Shown one piece after another: positions 34,826 to 45,292 of a stretch of DNA of 56,290 nt; the stretch's first letter is position 1; each line of letters begins with the position of its first letter. The stretch covers positions 1 to 56,290 of the forward strand of contig JAGAMK010000006.1 of assembly GCA_017624735.1 (NCBI GenBank). Direction: 5' to 3'. The stretch comes from Clostridia bacterium (GTDB lineage Bacteria; Bacillota; Clostridia; Oscillospirales; Acutalibacteraceae). Under the pieces are notes generated by a model, which was not told where the DNA came from, did no database searches, and worked only from the letters and a program-made list of their open reading frames with translations. The position numbers and the translations under genes are program-made.

Positions 34826-34920
34826 TGTAAATTTGAATTTGTCGAACTAAAATAATGCCGCGTAGTGGCACTTGGCTCCCCTGAAAGGGGAGCTGTCAAC
34901 GAAGTTGACTGAGGGGTTTT
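34826..34920. repeat. MITE-like repeat, left half (R3)
   Basis: AAATTTGAATTTGTCG (left end), then TGGCTCCCCTGAAAGGGGAGC, TCAAC-GAA-GTTGA and GAGGGGTTTTT. The right half with its second CCCCT hairpin is absent; other repeats follow directly. Confidence 0.7.
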
Positions 34921-35138
34921 TCTACGCCTGCGATGTAGGGGACGATGACCTCAGCGTCCCGAAATAAAATTATCAAAAAACCCACGGCAGGTGAGACCCG
35001 TCAGCCCCTACAATGCACATATTTGGTTGATTGTCATTCTGAGCGTAGCGAAGAATCTCTTTGTCGATTCAGTAGACCCTTCACTACGTTCAGGGTGACT
35101 TGATTTTTAAATAATTACGAATTCAAAATTACGCATTA
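34921..35138. repeat. Cluster of other intergenic repeats
   Basis: Three repeat-like blocks follow R3. First, TGTAGGGG...GCCCCTACA (about 34934-35012) closes a long imperfect hairpin. Second, GTCATTCTGAGCGTAGCGAA (35033-35052) is mirrored by CTACGTTCAGGGTGAC (about 35084-35099), an inverted repeat. Third, AATTACGAATTCAAAATTAC and GCATTACGAATT near 35113-35144 form a short repetitive A/T block of a sort often seen in gut bacterial genomes. No gene is visible in the 377 bases between 34766 and 35142. Confidence 0.55.
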
Positions 35139-35142
35139 CGAA

Positions 35143-35682
35143 TTATTCTTCCGTCTGCTTACCTAAAAACGATGCTGCGACGGACACAAGTTTGATTTCT
35201 GTCTGTGTGGGCATACTACCATCAGGACTAAGCAAAAGCACAACAGCACCGGCAACATCGCCACCACCGATAATCGGGAAGGCAAGTCCTGCCTCTTTTT
35301 CCTTGTCACTTAAAGGATAAAGTGCCTTTGTGTCGGGGGACGCAATATAGTTTTCACGGTCTTCCATAAGCTTTTCGAGTTCCGGTGAAATATGCTTGTC
35401 CATAGCATCCTTTCGTGGCATACCCGAAACTGCAATAACATGGTCACGGTCAGTAATTATCACAGGTAGATTTGTTGCTCTGTGCAAAACATCCGTGTAT
35501 TGACCCGCAAATTCCGACAACTCACCAATGGGAGAATACTTTTTAAAAATAACCTCACCATCAGCAGCGGTAAAAATTTCCAATGGGTCTCCTTCACGGA
35601 TTCGCATTGTCCTACGAATCTCTTTTGGAATAACAACCCTTCCTAAATCGTCTATTCTTCTCACAATCCCAGTTGCTTTCAT
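35143..35682 (-). CDS. spoVT: Stage V sporulation protein T
   Basis: A 179-residue transcription factor that tunes sigma-G-dependent genes in the forespore. The N-terminal SpoVT/AbrB swapped-hairpin DNA-binding domain is MKATGIVRRIDDLGRVVIPK, then EIRRTMRIREGDPLEI. The C-terminal GAF-like domain has NLPVIITDRDHVIAVSG and LAFPIIGGGDVAGAVVLL. ATG 35682 has AAAGGAG upstream and gives the B. subtilis-like length. A sigma-G-type promoter precedes it. Two truncated 5' copies occur at 39401 and 44972. Confidence 0.95.
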   Translation of the reverse strand: MKATGIVRRIDDLGRVVIPKEIRRTMRIREGDPLEIFTAADGEVIFKKYSPIGELSEFAGQYTDVLHRATNLPVIITDRDHVIAVSGMPRKDAMDKHISPELEKLMEDRENYIASPDTKALYPLSDKEKEAGLAFPIIGGGDVAGAVVLLLSPDGSMPTQTEIKLVSVAASFLGKQTEE

Positions 35683-35716
35683 ATATAAATTCTCCTTTAA
35701 TTTCAAATCGTGATAC

Positions 35717-35745
35717 TATTATTTGTTATTAAAAGAAATTTATAC
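35717..35745 (-). promoter_or_regulatory. Sigma-G-like promoter of spoVT
   Basis: On the minus strand GTATA (35741-35745) is followed after 17 bp by AATAATA (35717-35723), close to the forespore consensus. The same arrangement with identical 17-bp spacing is found before both truncated copies. Confidence 0.6.
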
Positions 35746-35799
35746 TTAGTCTTTTATATTTTGCGATGTCGTATATATTTTACTTTTTGTCAAATATAC

Positions 35800-35828
35800 T
35801 TGACACAGTGTTATGGTTTTGGTAAAAT
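35800..35828 (+). promoter_or_regulatory. Promoter of the restriction-modification operon
   Basis: TTGACA (35800-35805) and TAAAAT (35823-35828), 17-bp spacer, upstream of the small HTH controller. Confidence 0.8.
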
Positions 35829-35861
35829 AAACATGTAATATTTTGAAAGGAGATGATAACG

Positions 35862-36059
35862 GTGGACAAAAAGCGAAAATTTAAAGCTGCACGTGATTTA
35901 TGCGGTTTAACACAAGACGGGCTTGCTAAAGCCGTTGGAGTCTCCCGACAAACAATAGTCAGCATAGAAAAAGGTGGAGGGAACCCAACACTCGACCTAT
36001 GCAAAAGAATTTGTAAAGCACTAAATAAAACCTTAGATGAATTATTTGGGGAGGAATAA
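35862..36059 (+). CDS. Small HTH controller-like protein of the restriction-modification system
   Basis: A 65-residue XRE-family protein consisting of little more than the helix-turn-helix (LTQDGLAKAVGVSRQTIVSI, ending LDELFGEE). A GTG start at 35862 is chosen: AAAGGAG is 9 nt upstream, while the ATG at 35853 abuts it. It lies 4 nt before the RM gene in the same operon, the arrangement of controller (C) proteins that time restriction after methylation. That role is inferred from size and position. It could instead be a generic YgzD-like regulator. Confidence 0.8.
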   Translation: MDKKRKFKAARDLCGLTQDGLAKAVGVSRQTIVSIEKGGGNPTLDLCKRICKALNKTLDELFGEE

Positions 36060-36063
36060 TAAA

Positions 36064-38094
36064 ATGACTAATTGGAAATTAGAAGATAATGTAAATGATT
36101 GGGTTAAAACCGAGTTTTCGCGAATAGGACAAGATAAATTCACAGTAGAATCTGCAATGTCTAAACATTTAAAATCAGCGCTGCAGGAAGGTGCTAAACT
36201 CAAAAAGATTGAATTTGAAGAGGCGGGAGAATCAAGTGGCAAGTCATGGAAACCCGATTTCGAACTTGAATATAATAATTTACCGCCTGTAATCATTGAA
36301 AATAAACTTGGATTAAAAAAGCTGATAGCCACAAGTGGCGATACAATAAAAAAGGATGCTAAATCTGTTCAAAACTATGCTGTGAACGGTGCTATTCATT
36401 ATGCTCAATGTGCTTTGTTAAGCAAAAAATATACTGATGCTATTGCAATAGGTATTGCAGGTGACAATTCTGAAAATGTAACAATAAAGGTTTATTATGT
36501 TTATGGTTCTGGCGATAATACATATAAGATTATTCCAAATTGCACCGAACTCGATTTTTTAGAATCCGAAAGTTCTTTACAAGAATTTTACAAATCTGCT
36601 GTATTGACCGAAGCAGAGAAACATCAAATTTTAATCACATCCCGCGCTAAATTACAAGAGTATGCTAAGAAACTCAATAAATTAATGCACAATCACTCTA
36701 TTACTGCACCACAAAGGGTGTTGTATGTTTCGGGTATGCTTCTATCTATGCAAGACATAGGTAATAAAAAAGTAGGTTTGACGCCAGACGATTTGAAAGG
36801 AATAGATTTACAAGGTTTTCGTGACGGCGATATTATTGTAAATCATATAGAAAATTATTTAAAAAATAAGAAAATTCCTGAAGATAAATTAAACCTAATG
36901 ATGGCTTCTTTTAAAGAAATCAATAAAGATTCAGATCGTGATAAAAATATCCTATTAGATGATATAGTGTCGAAATTGTTAAAAGTAAATGCTAGTGTAA
37001 ACAAGCAGATTTTTACTTACATTTATGAAAACATCTTTCTGTCTATTGATTCTATGAGTGGGCATCTTGATATTATGGGTGAGATGTACTCTGAGTTTTT
37101 GAAGTATGCTTTAGGTGATGGTAAAGAAATCGGAATTGTTTTAACTCCGCCGTATATAACAAAAATGATGGCACAAATATTGGAAGTTGATGAAGAATCG
37201 AGAGTTATGGACTTGGCAACAGGTTCGGCAGGCTTTTTGATTTCTTCTATGGAACTAATGATAGAATGTGCAGAAAATAAATTTGGCAAGGGCACTAAGA
37301 AAGCAAATGATACAATTTCGAAAATCAAGAAAAAACAATTGCTTGGTGTTGAACTCAATGCTGAAATGTACACCTTAGCATCTACGAATATGATTTTACG
37401 TGGTGATGGCTCAAGTAATATCAAAAAAGGCTCATCTTTCGATGAACCACCGGAATTATATAAAAAATTTAATGCAGACAGATTGCTTTTAAACCCACCG
37501 TTCAGTTTCCGAGAAAACGGTATGCCGTTTATTAGTTTTGGATTAAAAAATATGAAAAAAGGTGGTAAAGCCGCCATAATCATTCAGGATTCGGCTGGTA
37601 GTGGAAAAGCTGTTTCTACTTGTAAAACCATTCTTAAATCAAATCAGTTAATTGGTAGTATAAAAATGCCTATCGATTTGTTTAACCCTATGGCAGGTGT
37701 GCAAACAAGTATTTATATATTTGAGCATACCGGCAAAAAACATGACTATACAAAACAAGTTAGATTTATCGATTTTAGAAATGACGGATATAAGCGTACA
37801 AAACGAGGTATGCTTGAATTAGATAACCCTACACAGCGATATAAAGATATCGTTGAAATATTTAAAAACGGCGTTACTGCAAATGTGTCAAGTGAACTCT
37901 GGGATTTGAACAAACAAGTTGTTATGGATGTTATTACATCAAACGGAAATGATTGGAATTTTGACCAGCACAGTAAGATTGACCTTATTCCCACTGTTGC
38001 GGATTTTAAAAAGACTGTTAGCGACTATTTAGCTTGGGAAGTTACTAATGTTTTGAAAAATCAAACCTTGGAGGATGAACGCCTGGGAAAATAG
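36064..38094 (+). CDS. BcgI-like type IIB restriction-modification (RM) subunit
   Basis: A 676-residue fusion of nuclease and N6-adenine methyltransferase. The N-terminal part has a PD-(D/E)xK nuclease core: Pro64-Asp65 in SWKPDFELEY and Glu79-x-Lys81 in VIIENKLGL. The methyltransferase shows GIVLTPPYITKMM, motif I DLATGSAGFLISS (near residue 385) and the catalytic NPPF (near 478). Size and order match BcgI subunit A (637 residues in BcgI), and the next frame is its specificity partner. ATG 36064 follows GGGGAGG. The gene ends CTG GGA AAA TAG, a slippery site in phase with the specificity frame. Confidence 0.85.
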   Translation: MTNWKLEDNVNDWVKTEFSRIGQDKFTVESAMSKHLKSALQEGAKLKKIEFEEAGESSGKSWKPDFELEYNNLPPVIIENKLGLKKLIATSGDTIKKDAKSVQNYAVNGAIHYAQCALLSKKYTDAIAIGIAGDNSENVTIKVYYVYGSGDNTYKIIPNCTELDFLESESSLQEFYKSAVLTEAEKHQILITSRAKLQEYAKKLNKLMHNHSITAPQRVLYVSGMLLSMQDIGNKKVGLTPDDLKGIDLQGFRDGDIIVNHIENYLKNKKIPEDKLNLMMASFKEINKDSDRDKNILLDDIVSKLLKVNASVNKQIFTYIYENIFLSIDSMSGHLDIMGEMYSEFLKYALGDGKEIGIVLTPPYITKMMAQILEVDEESRVMDLATGSAGFLISSMELMIECAENKFGKGTKKANDTISKIKKKQLLGVELNAEMYTLASTNMILRGDGSSNIKKGSSFDEPPELYKKFNADRLLLNPPFSFRENGMPFISFGLKNMKKGGKAAIIIQDSAGSGKAVSTCKTILKSNQLIGSIKMPIDLFNPMAGVQTSIYIFEHTGKKHDYTKQVRFIDFRNDGYKRTKRGMLELDNPTQRYKDIVEIFKNGVTANVSSELWDLNKQVVMDVITSNGNDWNFDQHSKIDLIPTVADFKKTVSDYLAWEVTNVLKNQTLEDERLGK

Positions 38095-38135
38095 AAGCCT
38101 CACTTGACGAAAAACTCAAAAATGTTGAGTGGGGC
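38070..38135 (+). other. Candidate programmed -1 frameshift site joining RM and S subunits
   Basis: The heptamer G GGA AAA (38085-38091) is in the RM frame directly before the TAG (38092-38094). An SD-like GGAGG (38070-38074) ends 10 nt upstream. Five nt downstream begins the stem GCCTCACT (38097-38104) with AGTGGGGC (38128-38135), 8 bp with one G-U pair, and an inner CAA/TTG. After a -1 slip the next codons are ATA GAA GCC TCA, open to the S stop at 39212. The fusion would be 1049 residues. These are the three elements of the dnaX-type frameshift cassette. Confidence 0.6.
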
Positions 38136-38180
38136 GAATATAAAATCTGTGATTTATTTAAAGTTGTAAAAATCACAAAA

Positions 38181-39212
38181 ATGCTTTCAAAAGAAAACTT
38201 AAACAACAAATTTTTATATCCCGCATATTCATCTGATTCTTCGAACAATGGCATTGTCGGTTATACAGATGATCCTGAATTTATTTGCGATGACAAAACA
38301 CCTGTATATGTAACTTTTGGCGATCATACTAGGACGATGAATATTGCAAGAAAAAGTTTTTCAGTTCTTGATAATGTTAAAGTATTATTGCCCACCTATT
38401 ATAGTGATAAAGTTCTTTTATTCATATTTGCAGTATGGCGAAAGCATATACCAAATTTAGGATATGCAAGACATTGGAAAATTGCAAATAAATGCGTTTT
38501 GGAATTGCCCACAAAAAACAATTCATTAGACACTGATTTTATTGAGAATTTTATTGCCGAGCTGGAAGCACGGCACATTGCCGAGCTGGAGGCATACCTC
38601 TCTGTTACAGGACTTAATGATTATAATTTGTCTACTATCGAGCATCAAACTTTGACAAATTATGTTAGCGGAAAAATCGAATTTAAAGAACATAACATTT
38701 TCGAATTGTTTAAAATTGAGTCATACAAAAAGCGTTTTGATTCTAACAAGGTAACTGTTAAGGATAACGGAAAATTCCCGTATGTTGTGCGCATGAGTAC
38801 GAATAACGGACAAAAAGGTTTTATAGATGAAAACAAAGAGTATCTAAATGAAGGAAATACTATTTCTTTCGGGCAAGATACGGCAACGATGTTTTATCAA
38901 GAGAAACCTTATTTCACAGGCGATAAAATTAAGATATTAAAGCCAATACACAACAAATTCGGCAAAGAGAATGCTCTGTTTTTTATTACCGCAATGTCAA
39001 AATCTTTTAGCAATTTTTCTTGGGGAAGCTCAAGTTTTAATGTGAAAATCATTGAAAATCAAAAGATAATTTTACCGATAAAACAAGGTGAAATCGATTT
39101 TGAAACAATTGAAGTTTTAATTTCAGCTATTAAAAAATTAGTTATTAAAGATGTGGTTAATTATAGCAACACAAAAGTTGAAGAAACTAAAAAGTTTATA
39201 AAAAACGATTAG
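38181..39212 (+). CDS. BcgI-like specificity (S) subunit, true N terminus probably reached by -1 frameshift
   Basis: 343 residues from the first ATG. Two target-recognition halves are joined by a helical spacer (IAELEARHIAELEAYL). The second half begins KIEFKEHNIFELFKIE; the matching start of the first half, KNVEWGEYKICDLFKVV, lies upstream of the ATG in the same frame (38118-38168). The ATG has no ribosome site and no ATG, GTG or TTG exists between 38079 and 38180 in this frame. So the functional protein most likely starts upstream, by slippage from the RM gene. It recognises the bipartite DNA target of the complex. Confidence 0.8.
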   Translation: MLSKENLNNKFLYPAYSSDSSNNGIVGYTDDPEFICDDKTPVYVTFGDHTRTMNIARKSFSVLDNVKVLLPTYYSDKVLLFIFAVWRKHIPNLGYARHWKIANKCVLELPTKNNSLDTDFIENFIAELEARHIAELEAYLSVTGLNDYNLSTIEHQTLTNYVSGKIEFKEHNIFELFKIESYKKRFDSNKVTVKDNGKFPYVVRMSTNNGQKGFIDENKEYLNEGNTISFGQDTATMFYQEKPYFTGDKIKILKPIHNKFGKENALFFITAMSKSFSNFSWGSSSFNVKIIENQKIILPIKQGEIDFETIEVLISAIKKLVIKDVVNYSNTKVEETKKFIKND

Positions 39213-39222
39213 TAATATCGTG

Positions 39223-39250
39223 AAAGCGAGGTGAATTTCACCTCGCTTTT
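39223..39250 (+). terminator. Terminator of the restriction-modification operon
   Basis: AAAGCGAGGTGAA/TTCACCTCGCTTT, near-perfect 13-bp arms. A very similar hairpin ends the gene at 45769 (45774-45798), and its 3' half CACCTCGCTTTT recurs at 44814-44826 beside the second spoVT fragment. Confidence 0.85.
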
Positions 39251-39265
39251 ACTATGTATAAAACC

Positions 39266-39401
39266 GCAGAAAAACCGATTTTGACACCCTTGTGTTCAAT
39301 AGGGCAAACTAACAAAAAGCCTAGTGTTTATGTGGGTTTCAAGCGGTTTGCCCTATTATAACACAAGCCTCTATGCGACGTACAATACCTGTTGCTTTCA
39401 T
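39266..39401 (-). repeat. Truncated spoVT 5' end plus element tail, copy A
   Basis: On the minus strand, spoVT-like sequence (ATG to codon 11) runs directly into a tail shared with copy B at 44826-44972. Shared blocks in order are TATAATAGGRCAAAC, CATAAACACTAGG and GTCAAAATCGGTTTTTC. Within copy A a nearly perfect inverted repeat (39289-39309 with 39346-39367, 20 of 21 positions) could form a 79-nt hairpin. The join is at the same codon in both copies, which points to site-specific insertion. Confidence 0.65.
39339..39401 (-). CDS. SpoVT-derived 20-residue micropeptide ORF (copy A)
   Basis: The frame reads MKATGIVRRIEACVIIGQTA and stops. The first 10 residues equal SpoVT. AAGGAGAT lies upstream and a sigma-G-like promoter (GCATA-17-GATACTA) at 39441-39469. 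Compared with copy B, every base difference in codons 1-11 is synonymous, and both continue to a shared IIGQT. It is either a translated peptide or the remnant left by an insertion. The truncated DNA-binding hairpin could not fold as SpoVT alone. Confidence 0.4.
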   Translation of the reverse strand: MKATGIVRRIEACVIIGQTA

Positions 39402-39440
39402 AATATATAATAATCTCCTTGCTTTACAAATTTGTACTGT

Positions 39441-39469
39441 TAGTATCTGTAAAACAAGGAGATTTATGC
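39441..39469 (-). promoter_or_regulatory. Sigma-G-like promoter before spoVT fragment A
   Basis: GCATA (39465-39469) and GATACTA (39441-39447), 17-bp spacer, closest of the three copies to the forespore consensus. Confidence 0.6.
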
Positions 39470-39487
39470 TTCAAATATGTTTTTTAT

Positions 39488-39585
39488 TTATGCCTTTAAA
39501 ATGTTCAGAACATCATACTCTTTATTAAATTCCATAACGAATCCGTTTTTGTCTTTATACGGTGACAAAACCGCATCATATTTTG
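39488..39585 (-). pseudogene. C-terminal coding remnant next to lacZ
   Basis: Reading the minus strand, an open stretch KYDAVLSPYKDKNGFVMEFN then KEYDVLNILKA ends at a stop (39488-39490), with no start or upstream frame because lacZ ends just before. It looks like the tail of a gene cut off when modules were joined. I do not recognise the family. Confidence 0.35.
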
Positions 39586-43549
<3,964 letters not shown>

Positions 43550-43601
43550 AATTAAGCTCCTTTTCATGAATTTTTTTGCCCGTAGCTGTTTTTCTGTCTT
43601 T

Positions 43602-43703
43602 ATTATATTGCCTAAAAGCTGCAATCTCAATAAATAAAATCAACGGATATATGCACAAAATCACTTTGATACACTTGAAAAGCAGGGTTATATCGACTAT
43701 AAT
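43602..43703. promoter_or_regulatory. Divergent lac module promoters
   Basis: Minus strand: TTGAGA (43625-43630) and TATAAT (43602-43607), 17-bp spacer, for symporter-lacZ. Plus strand: TTGAAA (43675-43680) and TATAAT (43698-43703), 17-bp spacer, for the AraC regulator. The 44 bp between the -35 boxes is the natural place for AraC binding. Confidence 0.75.
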
Positions 43704-43733
43704 ATAAACATAATCACTTGAGGAGGTGTCGTT

Positions 43734-44603
43734 TTGTATATAAACGTAGCGTATGTCGATGATGAGAACCCTAATATAGAAGACCTTACAACACCTATAA
43801 AGATCAATAACTGCGGCTATTATCGCGTTCATACCACACCGGTGATCGAAACACCACACCCAGAAGGAAGAAACGATTATCAGCTGTTGTATATCGCCGC
43901 CGGTAAAGGATATTTTTATTTTAAAGGCAGTAAAAAAGCGACCATAGTAGAAAAAGGAAATATGGTGCTTTTCAGGCCAAAAGAACCGCAGGTCTACTAT
44001 TACTATGCCAAGGATAAAACCGAGGTTTATTGGGTCCACTTTACCGGTTGGAAGGTTGAACAGTATCTGGACAGCTATGAGCTACCGAAAAAAGAAAATG
44101 TATTTTTTACCGGCGTATCACCGGATTATCCGTGGATCTATAATCAGATCATCCGTGAACTTCAAGTCCAGCGCGTGAATTATGAGGATGTAATCAAACT
44201 GTTTATGCATCACATTTTTCTAACCATCAGCCGCTATATCAAGGAAGGTAAGCAGGCAAAGAACGAAACCATCAGTGATATTGAAAGAGCTGTGCATTAT
44301 TTTAATGAAAACTATAACAAGCCCATATCCATCGAGCAATACGCGCAAGAACACTTAATGAGTGTGAATTGGTTTATACATAGTTTTAAGGAAGTAATGA
44401 ACGTTCCACCAATGCAGTATATTGTTTCATTGAGAATCGCCGCTGCCAAAGGATATTTGGAAAACAGCGATAAGAATATAAACGAAATCTCAAACATTGT
44501 AGGGTATGAGAATGCTTTGTATTTCAGTAGACTGTTTAAAAAATATACCGGTATGACACCATCGGAGTATAAAAAGAAAAATCAAACAAGAGTCAAAAAG
44601 TAA
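43734..44603 (+). CDS. AraC-family regulator of the lac module
   Basis: A 289-residue regulator. The N-terminal cupin-like sensor domain (residues 25-150) has GKGYFYFKGSKKATIVEKGN. The C-terminal pair of helix-turn-helices includes ISIEQYAQEHLMSVNWFIHS and ISNIVGYENALYFSRLFKKY, ending TGMTPSEYKKK. The start is TTG at 43734, with AGGAGGTG 6 nt upstream. It is divergent from symporter-lacZ and probably activates them in response to a galactoside. Confidence 0.9.
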   Translation: MYINVAYVDDENPNIEDLTTPIKINNCGYYRVHTTPVIETPHPEGRNDYQLLYIAAGKGYFYFKGSKKATIVEKGNMVLFRPKEPQVYYYYAKDKTEVYWVHFTGWKVEQYLDSYELPKKENVFFTGVSPDYPWIYNQIIRELQVQRVNYEDVIKLFMHHIFLTISRYIKEGKQAKNETISDIERAVHYFNENYNKPISIEQYAQEHLMSVNWFIHSFKEVMNVPPMQYIVSLRIAAAKGYLENSDKNINEISNIVGYENALYFSRLFKKYTGMTPSEYKKKNQTRVKK

Positions 44604-44628
44604 AGCGCCGCATTTCTGCGACGCTTTT
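44603..44628 (+). terminator. Terminator after the AraC regulator
   Basis: Stem AAGCGCCGCA/TGCGACGCTT (one mismatch), TTTC loop, then TT. Confidence 0.75.
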
Positions 44629-44640
44629 ACATTAGTAAAA

Positions 44641-44793
44641 TTAATTTTCATTTTCTTCAAGTAGTCTTTTGAATTTTTCGTGGTAACCCCTTATCTTCAC
44701 GCAAACAGCGAAGAGCCATTTCGTCTTCGTCAATTTTCTTCATTTCAATGTCATCGCACAGAATTTCTATATTCCCATTATTGGTGAATTTAA
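44641..44793 (-). pseudogene. Frameshifted gene remnant
   Basis: On the minus strand the frame reads TNNGNIEILCDDIEMKKIDE, DEMALRCLREDKG, then breaks in a GGGG run; shifting frame continues YHEKFKRLLEENEN to a stop at 44641-44643. There is no start. This looks like the C-terminal part of a decayed gene of unknown family at the end of the lac module. Confidence 0.45.
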
Positions 44794-44813
44794 AGCTTCT
44801 TATATGTATGCTA

Positions 44814-44972
44814 CACCTCGCTTTTTTGATCGAAAAACCGATTTTGACTGGATTTTATGCAAATTGGGTTGAACAAAAATCATCGAAAACCCTAGTGTTT
44901 ATGCGGTTTTTTCGATGTTTGTCCTATTATACCATATTCCTCTATTCTTCTCACGATTCCAGTTGCTTTCAT
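44814..44972 (-). repeat. Truncated spoVT 5' end plus element tail, copy B
   Basis: Reading the minus strand, spoVT codons 1-11 are followed by the same tail as copy A (TATAATAGGACAAAC, CATAAACACTAGGG, GTCAAAATCGGTTTTTC). The imperfect inverted arms are GAACAAA...CATCGAAAAC and the later GTTTTTTCGATGTTTG. Upstream of the fragment the sequence matches the spoVT promoter region, but with a repeat (R4) inserted between promoter and start. Confidence 0.65.
44892..44972 (-). CDS. SpoVT-derived 26-residue micropeptide ORF (copy B)
   Basis: The frame reads MKATGIVRRIEEYGIIGQTS then KKPHKH and stops inside the conserved CATAAACACTAG block. AAAGGAG lies 9 nt before the ATG. The first 11 codons differ from copy A only at synonymous positions. 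Its sigma-G-like promoter lies about 240 bp upstream because repeat R4 is inserted between. Coding status is uncertain. Confidence 0.35.
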   Translation of the reverse strand: MKATGIVRRIEEYGIIGQTSKKPHKH

Positions 44973-44998
44973 TTTTATTTTCTCCTTTGTTGCAGAGA

Positions 44999-45184
44999 GT
45001 TCTCTTGGCTCCCCTTGTCAGGGTGCGGGCATCCGGTGGATGCCGAATTAGCACTGTCTGAGCCGGCAGGCGAGTAAGGGAGCTGGCATTTTCGCAGAAA
45101 ATGACTGAGGGGTAGTCCATCTCTCCCTCCGTCAAAATCAAAGATTTTGCCACCTCCCTCGTCAGAGGGAGGCAAGATTGTTCT
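44999..45184. repeat. MITE-like repeat, divergent copy (R4)
   Basis: It contains the family blocks CTTGGCTCCCCTTG, GAGGGGTAG and CCTCCCTCGTCAGAGGGAGG, and two small hairpins in the variable positions (CATTT-TCGCAG-AAAATG and CAAAATC-AAA-GATTTTG). Stem sequences differ from R2 but base pairing is kept. It sits between the promoter and coding part of spoVT fragment B. Confidence 0.65.
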
Positions 45185-45206
45185 CGAAAAATTCAAATTG
45201 TGATGT

Positions 45207-45235
45207 TAGTATTTGTGCTTAAAGGGAATTTATAC
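45207..45235 (-). promoter_or_regulatory. Sigma-G-like promoter before spoVT fragment B
   Basis: GTATA (45231-45235) and AATACTA (45207-45213), 17-bp spacer, on the minus strand. The surrounding bases match the true spoVT upstream region closely. Confidence 0.6.
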
Positions 45236-45243
45236 TGTGCAAA

Positions 45244-45272
45244 TTTACTTTTTAAATATGTTATGATATAAT
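45244..45272 (+). promoter_or_regulatory. Promoter of the DUF4304 gene
   Basis: TTTACT (45244-45249) and TATAAT (45267-45272), 17-bp spacer, 20 bp before the start codon. Confidence 0.65.
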
Positions 45273-45292
45273 AAATAAAAGGCGGTGATTTC

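Noticed and set aside
38075-38107. ATG-started short frame MNAWENRSLT at the RM/S junction
   Set aside because: GGAGG abuts this ATG with no spacing, and it stops after 10 codons. It could only become the S start if one base of the AAAA run were missing; kept as the alternative explanation of the frameshift finding.
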